NCBI GenBank assembly: GCA_965221755.1
Contig: OZ244921.1
Location: forward strand, 2,294,001 to 2,358,000
From: Azophilus sp965221755
GTDB taxonomy: Bacteria; Pseudomonadota; Gammaproteobacteria; Pseudomonadales; Azotimanducaceae
Length of the DNA stretch: 64,000 nucleotides
Reading direction: 5' to 3'
This document shows positions 57,463-64,000 of this stretch, in pieces. The notes beneath the pieces are model-generated. The model saw nothing but the letters and a program-made list of their open reading frames with translations. It searched no databases and was not told where the DNA came from. How positions within the stretch are numbered: the stretch's first letter is position 1; the number at the start of each line of letters is the position of its first letter. The position numbers and the translations under genes were made by a program.

Positions 57463-58376
57463 CGCGCCGCCTCCCGGCCGAGTTGCGAGACGCGCTGAAA
57501 GGCGACGATGGGCAGCACCAGGATCAGCACCAGAACGCTGGCCACGGCGCTCGCCAAGGGCCAGTCGCGATTGACGAAGAACTCATCGTAAAGCGTGCGG
57601 CCAATCATCAGGGTGTCGAGGCCGCCGAGCAATGACGGGATCACGAATTCCCCCAGCGCGGGAATGAAAACCAGCATCGAGCCCGCCACTACCCCTGGCG
57701 CCGACAGCGGCAGCGTGATGTCGAGGAACGCCTGCCGAGGCCCGCTGCCCAAGTCCGCCGCCGCATCGAGCAGGTCGTCGTCGAGACGCTCCAGCACGGC
57801 GTAGAGCGGCAGGATCATGAACGGCAGGTAGGCATGGACAATGCCGAGACAGACAGCGAAATCGGTGTGGAGAATCTGCACTGGCTGGTCAACCAGCCCC
57901 AGTGCCAGCAGCGCCTTGTTGACGACGCCTTGGCCGGACAGCATGCCCATCCAAGCATAGACGCGCAGCAGGAAGGAGGTCCAGAACGGCAGCATGACCA
58001 GTAGCAGCAGCACGTTGCGCCAAACGGGCCGCGCCCGGGCGATGCCGTAGGCCATGGGGTAGCCGATCAGCAGGCACAGCAGGGTGGCGACCAAGGCAAT
58101 GCGCATGGACTTCAGGCAGCTCACCCAATACAGGTCGTCCTCGGTGAGGAAGCGGTAGTTGTCGGCGGTGAGTAGAAGGCCCCGCGCCTCGTCGTGGAGC
58201 GGCGTGAAGGGCGGCTGCCCGATCAGGGGGTCGGCGAAGCTGATCCGCAGCACGATTGCGAATGGCGCCAAAAAGAAGACCAGCAGCCAAAGACAGGGCA
58301 CGCCCGCCACCGTGCGCCGCCACTGCCGTTCCGGCCGCTGCCACTCCACTGAACCGCCGCGCCCCACTATAGCCAT
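57459..58376 (-). CDS. potB: Spermidine/putrescine ABC transporter permease PotB
   Basis: 305 residues, six membrane segments. The EAA loop reads DAAADLGSGPRQAFLDITLP. The N-terminal VPCLWLLVFFLAPFAIVLRISF and the SFLLRVYAWMGML segment are typical of PotB/PotH. Pairs with PotC to form the channel. Separated from potA by about 210 bases filled by two 86-bp repeats, while the rest of the operon is tight. Confidence 0.9.
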   Translation of the reverse strand: MAIVGRGGSVEWQRPERQWRRTVAGVPCLWLLVFFLAPFAIVLRISFADPLIGQPPFTPLHDEARGLLLTADNYRFLTEDDLYWVSCLKSMRIALVATLLCLLIGYPMAYGIARARPVWRNVLLLLVMLPFWTSFLLRVYAWMGMLSGQGVVNKALLALGLVDQPVQILHTDFAVCLGIVHAYLPFMILPLYAVLERLDDDLLDAAADLGSGPRQAFLDITLPLSAPGVVAGSMLVFIPALGEFVIPSLLGGLDTLMIGRTLYDEFFVNRDWPLASAVASVLVLILVLPIVAFQRVSQLGREAAR

Positions 58377-58391
58377 CCCTCCCGGAGTCTA

Positions 58392-58477
58392 CGCGCCCCA
58401 TCAAATCGACCCTGCCCGGGCGTACGCACGAGTTTCGCCCCTAGCGAAACTCGAACGCGCCTCCGGCGCGCAGTCAC
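58392..58477 (+). repeat. 86-bp palindromic repeat, copy D1
   Basis: Identical base for base to 58505-58590, with 27 bases between. Contains CGAGTTTCGCccctaGCGAAACTCG (10-bp arms) and CGCGCCtccGGCGCG. The first stem matches the hairpin of copies A-C; the second differs in sequence but keeps the layout. Lies between potB and potA. Confidence 0.9.
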
Positions 58478-58504
58478 CAAACCAACACCCACGCCGCCGG
58501 CCCC

Positions 58505-58590
58505 CGCGCCCCATCAAATCGACCCTGCCCGGGCGTACGCACGAGTTTCGCCCCTAGCGAAACTCGAACGCGCCTCCGGCGCGCAGTCAC
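58505..58590 (+). repeat. 86-bp palindromic repeat, copy D2
   Basis: Exact second copy of 58392-58477. Its right end overlaps the potA stop codon (58587-58589), so the repeat boundary falls inside the gene end. The two hairpins would lie in the potA-potB mRNA and could damp transcription or protect the message. Confidence 0.9.
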
Positions 58591-59696
58591 TGGGTCAACA
58601 CCACGCTGCATTCCCGGGGCCAGGACAGATGGACGGGCTCGTTCCCGGCCAATGCCAACTCGGCGGACCGGCGGGCGTTTGGGCTCGACACCTGCACCAG
58701 CTTGCCTTGGTCGGTGCGCACCCGATACACGGAATGATTGCCGCAGTAGGCCATGTCCTCGACGGTTCCGCGCAGAACCGTCATCCCTTGGTCGGCGGGC
58801 GCCTCGCGGCTGATGCGGATCTTCTCCGGGCGCACGGCCACGAACAGCACGTCCGGCAACGGCTGCTCGGCGGTGGGCTCAACGTGAATCAGGGCGCCGG
58901 TCTCGGCACAGATGATCCGGCTGGGAGCACCGGCCTCGGCCCGGCCCTCAAAGAGGTTGATGGCGCCGAAGAAGTTCGCCACGAAGCGGCTGTTGGGATA
59001 CTCGTAGATCTCGGCCGGCGTGCCGACCTGCACGAACCGGCCCGCATCCATCACGGCGATGCGGGTGGCCAGGGTCATCGCCTCCTCCTGGTCATGGGTG
59101 ACGACGATGAAGGTGATGCCAAGCCGCTCCTGGATGCCCATCAACTCGAACTGGGTGCGCTCGCGCAGATTCCGGTCGAGCGCGGCCAGGGGCTCGTCAA
59201 GCAGCAGCACCTTAGGCCGCTTGGCCAAGGCGCGGGCCAGCGCCACGCGCTGCTGCTGGCCGCCGGACAGCTGGCGGGGCTTGCGCTGGCCGAACTCCTG
59301 CAACTGGACCAGCTCCAGCAACTCCGCCACGCGCTCCTTGATCTTTGCCTTGCCCAACCCCTCCTTGCGCAGTCCGTAGGCCACGTTGTCCGCCACCGTG
59401 TAGTGCGGAAACAGGGCGTAGGACTGGAACATCATGTTGGTCGGGCGCTCAAAGGGCGGCCGACCCGCCATGTCCGCCCCGTCGATGCGCACCTCCCCGG
59501 AGGTGGGGGCTTCAAAGCCCGCCAGCAGGCGCAGCAACGTGGACTTGCCGCAGCCGGAGCCGCCGAGAATGGCGAACAGCTCGCCGCGATGAATGTCGAG
59601 GCTCACCCCGTCAACCGCCGCAAGGCCGTCGAAGGTCTTGCGCAGAGCCTTGATGCGGATGAAGGGCTCGGCAGCGGGATCCTGCCGCGGGTTCAT
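58587..59696 (-). CDS. potA: Spermidine/putrescine ABC transporter ATPase PotA
   Basis: 369 residues from the ATG at 59696 (MNPRQDPAAEPFIRIKALRK). Walker A in LGGSGCGKSTLL, Q-loop in MMFQSYALFPHY, ABC signature LSGGQQQRVALARALA, Walker B VLLLDEPLAALD, switch His in VVTHDQEEA. The C-terminal TOBE-type regulatory domain is present (ALIHVEP...LFVAVRPEKIRIS). Energises polyamine uptake. Lies 31 bases after potD. Confidence 0.95.
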   Translation of the reverse strand: MNPRQDPAAEPFIRIKALRKTFDGLAAVDGVSLDIHRGELFAILGGSGCGKSTLLRLLAGFEAPTSGEVRIDGADMAGRPPFERPTNMMFQSYALFPHYTVADNVAYGLRKEGLGKAKIKERVAELLELVQLQEFGQRKPRQLSGGQQQRVALARALAKRPKVLLLDEPLAALDRNLRERTQFELMGIQERLGITFIVVTHDQEEAMTLATRIAVMDAGRFVQVGTPAEIYEYPNSRFVANFFGAINLFEGRAEAGAPSRIICAETGALIHVEPTAEQPLPDVLFVAVRPEKIRISREAPADQGMTVLRGTVEDMAYCGNHSVYRVRTDQGKLVQVSSPNARRSAELALAGNEPVHLSWPRECSVVLTQ

Positions 59697-59727
59697 CGGC
59701 GCCTTCGAGCCCGTCCCGCCCACGGCG

Positions 59728-60861
59728 CTAGAGTCCTGACTTCGCCCGAGTCCAGGCCCGCGTGCGGCGGCGCTCGGCCTTCGGCCCGGCAAGGAAGGTC
59801 GCCTGCAAGCGCCTCATGGTGTCATCGTCCGGGTAAATGGCGGGATCCGAGGCGTATTCCGGCGAGACGAGGGCAAAAGCGCTGCGGTTGGGGTTGGCGT
59901 AGCCGGTTGCATTGGTGATGGCGGCAATCACCTCCGGCCGCAGCAGGTAGTTGAGAAACAAATGGGCGTTGCCGGGATGGGGCGCATCGGCGGGAACGTA
60001 GGCTGCGTCAAACCAAATGATGCCGCCCTCGCTCGGCACCGAGTACTTCAAGGTCAAATCCAGGCCTGCCTCCCGAGCGCGGGCGATGGCCACCGCATAG
60101 TCACCGGACCAACTGCCCGCCAAGCACAGCTCGCCCGCCGGCAGGTCGAGCAGAAACTTGGTGGCGCTGTAGTACTTGATGTGTGGCCGCACCGCCTGCA
60201 GAACCCGTTCGGCCGCCTTCAGGTCGTCCGGCGCCAGGGAGTTGGGGTCACGGCCTAAGTACATCAGCGCCAAGGGGATGACTTCGGCAGGCGCCTCCAG
60301 GATGGAGATGCCGCAGTCGGCGAAGCGGCTGGCCACCTCCGGATCGAGCAGCATCCGAGCGCTGCCAACGGGGGCATCCGGCATGCGCTCAAGTATCATC
60401 GCTTCGTTGTAGGCAAAGCCCGTAGTGCCCCACATGTAGGGCACGCCATAGCGGTTGCCGGGGTCAAACACAGCGAATTGGCGCAGCAGGTCCGGATCCA
60501 AGTGGCGCCAATTGGTGAGCTGGCTGCGGTCGAGCGCCTGGTAGATGCCGGCCTCCTGCAAGCGGGTGGAATAGCCCGCTGAATGCACCACGACATCATA
60601 CCCGGAGCGCCCGGCCATGAGCTTGGCATCGACCGTCGGCGAAGCGTCATAGACGTCGTAGTTGACCTTGATGCCGTGTTCGCGCTCGAAGTCGGCCAAG
60701 GTGGTCCTGCCGATGTAGTCCGCCCAGTTGTAAACGTTGAGAACGGGCTCCTCCGCGCCCGACGTGGCCGGCGCGGCAAGGCAGGCGGCTGTTGCCGCCA
60801 AGCTGCGGCCAACCCAGCCCAAACGGCGCAGCTTGGGCCACGCCTCGGCAATCAGGGCCAC
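59728..60861 (-). CDS. potD: Polyamine-binding periplasmic protein PotD/PotF
   Basis: 377 residues, GTG start. Signal peptide to about residue 36 (ATAACLAAPATSGA). Mature start EPVLNVYNWADYIGRTTLADFE is the PotD/PotF hallmark, and PYMWGTTGFAYNE and GSWSGDYAVA line the ligand cleft. It captures putrescine or spermidine for PotABC. First gene of the operon, overlapping the end of the coiled-coil gene by ten bases, so the two may be co-transcribed. Confidence 0.9.
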   Translation of the reverse strand: MALIAEAWPKLRRLGWVGRSLAATAACLAAPATSGAEEPVLNVYNWADYIGRTTLADFEREHGIKVNYDVYDASPTVDAKLMAGRSGYDVVVHSAGYSTRLQEAGIYQALDRSQLTNWRHLDPDLLRQFAVFDPGNRYGVPYMWGTTGFAYNEAMILERMPDAPVGSARMLLDPEVASRFADCGISILEAPAEVIPLALMYLGRDPNSLAPDDLKAAERVLQAVRPHIKYYSATKFLLDLPAGELCLAGSWSGDYAVAIARAREAGLDLTLKYSVPSEGGIIWFDAAYVPADAPHPGNAHLFLNYLLRPEVIAAITNATGYANPNRSAFALVSPEYASDPAIYPDDDTMRRLQATFLAGPKAERRRTRAWTRAKSGL

Positions 60862-61535
60862 ATTCCGCGAGCCAAGGCGCCCGCCAAGGTACCCACCAAG
60901 GCCACCAGCAAGGTCACCACCCAGCCGGTGATGCGGCCCAGCTTGGCATCGATGCCGTTGAATCGCTCGTCATGATGATCGAGCCGCTCATTAACTCGAT
61001 TGACTTCCTGATGGACCAAAGCGAACTTCTCGGTCATCAGCTCGACGACCTGATTGAAACGCTCATCGGAGCGCTTGTCGCGCTGCTCAAACCGCTCGTC
61101 GGAGAGTTTGTGCAGATGCCCAAGCCGCTCGCCCAAGTGCTTTTCAAGGTCGCCAATCTGTTCGCCAGTGCGCTTCTGCAGGTTGCCGAAACCCTCAACA
61201 GTGCGCTTTTCCAGATCAACGAACCGCTCGCCAACCCGCATTTCAAACGCCTCGTAGCGTTGGTCCGCCCGCCGTTCGAACTGATCCAGCCGCTTGTCGC
61301 GCTCATCAAACATCCGCTGAATGCGGCTGTCCTGCGCTTCAAAGCGCTTTCGCTCGCGTTCGTCGGCTCTTTCGAAGGCTTGGTCGAGGGTTTTGCCCAG
61401 CACCTCGGGCGTGACCGCGAACTTCTCGATCGAGTTGGCGATGGCCTGAATCACCGCATCGCTCTGTTCGCGCTTCAATCCGGATTTCTCAAGGCGCTCG
61501 GTCATCTCAGTGATTTCCGTGACCGCTTGCCGCAT
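60852..61535 (-). CDS. Coiled-coil protein with C-terminal membrane anchor (DUF1640-like)
   Basis: About 227 residues from the ATG at 61535; an in-frame GTG at 61580 is less likely. The N-terminal TERLEKSGLKREQSDAVIQA resembles DUF1640/CCDC90 proteins, relatives of mitochondrial MCU-regulator coiled coils. A long heptad-rich helix (about 60-195) shows repeats of the type ERF..LEKR..E....L, ending in a single hydrophobic segment TGWVVTLLVALVGTLAGALA. Likely a tail-anchored inner-membrane oligomer. Function unknown. Directly upstream of potD. Confidence 0.65.
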   Translation of the reverse strand: MRQAVTEITEMTERLEKSGLKREQSDAVIQAIANSIEKFAVTPEVLGKTLDQAFERADERERKRFEAQDSRIQRMFDERDKRLDQFERRADQRYEAFEMRVGERFVDLEKRTVEGFGNLQKRTGEQIGDLEKHLGERLGHLHKLSDERFEQRDKRSDERFNQVVELMTEKFALVHQEVNRVNERLDHHDERFNGIDAKLGRITGWVVTLLVALVGTLAGALARGMWP

Positions 61536-61645
61536 GATTATAGATTCCAAACTCCGCTTTGCCGGGGTTGAGTACAACACCGCAAAAACACCTATGGAAG
61601 TCGATGTCTCCGCACAAGCCGTAGGACATTGGCGCTGGGTGGTCC

Positions 61646-62455
61646 TTAAGGCAGCATCTCAACCGGATGGGGCGCCAGCGGGACGGCTGGCCTGAGCGCG
61701 CTCATCCGCGCGCCCAAGGCGGCCAGTGCCGCAGCTCGATTGCCGGGGCTGGGATGGGTGCTGAGGAACTCCGGCAAGCGTCCGCCGCCTTGGGCGGTCA
61801 TCTTGCGCCAGAGGGTGACCGCGGCATGGGGCTCATAGCCGGCCCGCGTCGCCAGTTCAAGGCCCATCCGGTCCGCCTCGGCCTCGCTCACCCGGCTGTT
61901 GGGAAGATTGATGGCCAAGCTCGCCGCCAAGGCGGCGCCCCTCAGGGACTGCGGATGGTCGGTGGTCGCCGCAATCGCGGCCAGGCCCAGCCCGGATGCG
62001 ATGGCCATCGACATCCGCTCCGCCGTGTGGTTGGCCACCGCGTGGGAAATCTCGTGTCCCATGATTTGCGCCAGTTCGTCATCGGTCAGGTCCAGCTTGT
62101 GGACGAGACCGCTGTACACCGCCATGCGCCCGCCCGCCATGCACCAAGCGTTGACCGTCTCCGGGCCGTCGATGAGAGCGACGCTCCAATCCCAACCCGC
62201 CGTGCGCGGATGGCGCGCCACCGTCGCGGCCACCACTCGGCCGGTGACTTGCGCCACCCGCTCGGCCAGCTGCGGGTCGTTGAGCAGCTTGTCCTCCCGC
62301 TCCAATTGACGCACCGCAGCCAGATAGGCCACCCGCGACTCCGCAATGGCCGCCTGCGGAGACACCAGCAGGAACTGACTGCGCCCCGTAGGGCTGGTCT
62401 CGCAGCCGCTGAGCGCAACGGCAACGGCCAGCCAAAAGCCAACCTGGATGTTCAT
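61646..62455 (-). CDS. M48-family metalloprotease lipoprotein
   Basis: 269 residues, with AAGGAG close upstream. Lipobox ALSGC near residue 18 predicts a lipid-anchored periplasmic protein. The zinc site is HEISH in QIMGHEISHAVANHTAERMS, with the third ligand Glu in SEAEADRMGLELATRAGY. Similar to LoiP/YcaL/BepA-type proteases that monitor outer-membrane protein assembly; there is no TPR domain, which favours LoiP/YcaL. Single-gene unit between the coiled-coil gene and the Rpn gene. Confidence 0.85.
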   Translation of the reverse strand: MNIQVGFWLAVAVALSGCETSPTGRSQFLLVSPQAAIAESRVAYLAAVRQLEREDKLLNDPQLAERVAQVTGRVVAATVARHPRTAGWDWSVALIDGPETVNAWCMAGGRMAVYSGLVHKLDLTDDELAQIMGHEISHAVANHTAERMSMAIASGLGLAAIAATTDHPQSLRGAALAASLAINLPNSRVSEAEADRMGLELATRAGYEPHAAVTLWRKMTAQGGGRLPEFLSTHPSPGNRAAALAALGARMSALRPAVPLAPHPVEMLP

Positions 62456-62506
62456 GGGGTCTCCTTCGCAACGCCAACGCGATTTGATCGAATGGCGGCG
62501 GGAATT

Positions 62507-63091
62507 TCAATTCATCAAGCATGATGGCAGGTCCGTCGATGCGGCTGAGGTAGGCTGCAAGCGCGCCTTCCACTGAGCCTCCGCCGACATTCGGCGCCGG
62601 TAGGTTTTCAAAGGTTCGCACACCAACTTGAGGCTCGGCCTGTCCGATGCGCCGCTCGCGGAAATTCCTGCAAAGTCGGTCGGTGCTCGCCAAGCACGCC
62701 TGCCGTGGTGCAGCACGATTGGCTGCACCATCGGCAGGCGCCTGTCCGGGTCCAGTTCGCCCTGCCGGGCAAGATCTTCAAGAAGTAGGCTCACGTAGGT
62801 ACTCACGCGCAGCGGCGTGAGGCGGTCGGGCCGGCGCTGGTACTCGACCGGCAGGATGAGGCTGCCGCCGCCGTGCCGCCGCACTCGCCAGAGCCCATCG
62901 CCGACGCGCCGCTCCAGCCTGGGGCCGAACCACTCGGCGGGCAGGCGCTCCAGGGTGCCGAAGTCGAGCGTCTCGAACAGCGCTTGGGACAGGACGATTT
63001 CCATGAGGTCTCCCGCCATCAGCCTGAAGGCGTAGATGTTCTTGAAAGCCGCGTCGTGGCGCCGCCTGCCCTTTTTGGTCCGCTTGGCCAT
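62507..63091 (-). CDS. Rpn-family PD-(D/E)XK nuclease, C-terminus truncated
   Basis: 194 residues. Starts with HDAAFKNIYAFRLMAGDLME, the usual Rpn/YhgA start, then LDFGTLERLPAEWFGPRLERR, and a nuclease core with Asp in VGDGLWRV and the E-x-Q pair in LPVEYQRRPDRLTPLRV. Family members normally run to about 300 residues; here similarity ends after PTDFAG and the tail is unrelated. Rpn proteins promote RecA-independent recombination and are often grouped with transposases. Possibly still a nuclease without its C-terminal domain. Confidence 0.7.
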   Translation of the reverse strand: MAKRTKKGRRRHDAAFKNIYAFRLMAGDLMEIVLSQALFETLDFGTLERLPAEWFGPRLERRVGDGLWRVRRHGGGSLILPVEYQRRPDRLTPLRVSTYVSLLLEDLARQGELDPDRRLPMVQPIVLHHGRRAWRAPTDFAGISASGASDRPSLKLVCEPLKTYRRRMSAEAQWKARLQPTSAASTDLPSCLMN

Positions 63092-63355
63092 GCGGGAATG
63101 GTGACTGGCGGTCCGGCCGAAATTTGTAGGTTACTGCCCTACGCGTTGTGTGAGATTGCAGCGGCGCGGCTGGATGGCTGGAGCTAGGCGGACAATCGCC
63201 CAGCACCCTGCGCGACATAGCTGATCCGGCTTCAGCCGGGCGCATCCTCCGATCCGAAAAACTAAGGCATTCAAGGAATTGAACCCCTTAGACTGCTCCA
63301 ATCCGGTCCCCGAATTCGCCCATGCCCCAACAACAGCACCCTGCCTACCGGCATC
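63092..63355. other. Intergenic region between the two Rpn-type genes
   Basis: 264 bases, divergent, with no recognised gene or repeat. Confidence 0.5.
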
Positions 63356-63835
63356 ATGGGCGTCATGGAACACGACGCCCTCAACAAGCTCGTCTTCGCT
63401 CTCCCCCCAGTGGGGGCTGACGCGCTGCGCATCGTCGCTCGGGACTGGGTCAATCTCCTCGACCTCGAAACGCTGGAGCGGGTCAGCACTGAGCACCCGT
63501 CAACGGATCTGACCCAGCGGATTGGCGATTGCCGTGACCCGAGTGCCGGGGCGATGGAGGATTGGCCGGCGGACAACCGGGTGACGGCTTGGGTTCGGCT
63601 GTTGCGCTGCACCTCGGCGGCAGCGCTTCATGTGGCGCTTGGCCAATGTCTTTCCGAGTCTCCGGATCCGGGCGACGCAGGGTTCCGCGAGGTGTTGCGC
63701 CTGTGGTCGCTGGCGCTGCGAAGGGCGAACAAGGCTTGGAGCGGCGAGGAACTGGCGGAGTTTGAGGACAGTCAGGGAGAGAATGAGATGGCTAGCCCGA
63801 CTTCAACAACTCAACCCCCGATATGGTTGATTTGA
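63356..63835 (+). pseudogene. Rpn-family nuclease relic lacking its catalytic core
   Basis: 159 codons. The beginning, HDALNKLVFALPPVGADALR then LLDLETLERVSTEHPS, matches the Rpn N-terminal region. Around residue 60 it jumps to a segment (VTAWVRLLRCTSAAALHVAL, FREVLRLWSLALRRANK) that fits the helical C-terminal region. The PD-(D/E)XK core between them is missing, roughly 100 or more codons. The frame is intact across the junction, so a stable helical protein could still be produced. ATG at 63365 is an alternative start. Confidence 0.6.
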
Positions 63836-63958
63836 GTGGTTTTTAGCCGGTTGGGGCGATGTAACCCGCTGTTTTTGTTGATCCCGGTTTCGCCGGACGC
63901 GCTGTAGTGCTGACCTTGCCCCTTGATTTGGCCGTTGGTTGGGGCGCCCTGTCCGTCC

Positions 63959-64000
63959 ATGTTCGTGCGGGCCAAGAAGCGATTCAAGGACGGCAAGGAG
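63959..64000 (+). CDS. Start of an IS1634-like transposase (cut by window edge)
   Basis: Only 14 codons are visible: MFVRAKKRFKDGKE. This matches the opening of IS1634-family transposases (MFVRxKKRFKDGKEHRYWS). The terminal inverted repeat and the rest lie right of or near the edge. Tentative because so little is present. Confidence 0.5.
   Translation, partial: MFVRAKKRFKDGKE

Overview
The window is a G+C-rich stretch of a bacterial chromosome that reads as a gammaproteobacterium, probably uncultured. The signs are glnS, a Pseudomonas-like nrdA/nrdB pair, holC-valS next to a divergent lptF-lptG pair, an RhlB-type helicase and a potDABC operon. Acyl-CoA genes, two wax-ester/triacylglycerol synthases, a phasin and a luciferase-like oxidoreductase suggest a lipid-rich metabolism. 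Insertion-sequence remnants, dispersed palindromic repeats and decayed selfish genes are frequent. I found no tRNA, rRNA or CRISPR array.

Layout. 0-4.1 kb: end of gltX, a PLP dehydratase, an SDR, a frameshifted Phd antitoxin relic and a thiolase. 4.1-5.6 kb: a BglII-like restriction enzyme with its methyltransferase, directly downstream of nrdAB (5.6-9.9 kb). 10.5-13.5 kb: glpK, an atypical SDR and a CinA-domain protein. 13.7-15.3 kb: an IS4-like element with a 9-bp target duplication, inserted in the end of a DpnI-like endonuclease gene that has lost its middle. 15.4-20.8 kb: enoyl-CoA hydratase, acyl-CoA dehydrogenase, and a phasin / WS-DGAT / WS-DGAT operon. 21-27.8 kb: valS, holC and an Anbu proteasome-like peptidase in the place usually held by pepA, divergent from lptFG. 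27.8-34 kb: thiolase-like protein, transglutaminase-like protein, an unrecognised secreted protein, glnS and a lytic transglycosylase. 34.2-40.2 kb: a complete OMF-MFP-RND efflux operon.

40.2-44.9 kb is the most unusual part. It is a minus-strand, visibly A+T-richer cluster of three genes: a protein fusing a GPP34 (GOLPH3-like) domain to a cytochrome P450, a methyltransferase colinear with eukaryotic sterol C-24 methyltransferase (Erg6), and an FAD-dependent amine-oxidase-fold protein. It abuts transposase debris (44.9-47.1 kb) and looks like an acquired lipid- or sterol-tailoring operon.

47.1-55.8 kb: a luciferase-like oxidoreductase, then a tight seven-gene plus-strand operon (argC, aspartate aminotransferase, rhlB-like helicase, nitrilase-family amidohydrolase, PerM-type protein, hisC-like aminotransferase, rhomboid protease). 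55.8-56.6 kb: two IS630 fragments joined back to back. 56.6-60.9 kb: the polyamine operon potD-potA-potB-potC, with two identical 86-bp palindromic repeats between potA and potB. 60.9-64 kb: a coiled-coil membrane protein, an M48 lipoprotein protease, two complementary damaged Rpn-family nuclease genes, and the first codons of an IS1634-like transposase at the right edge.
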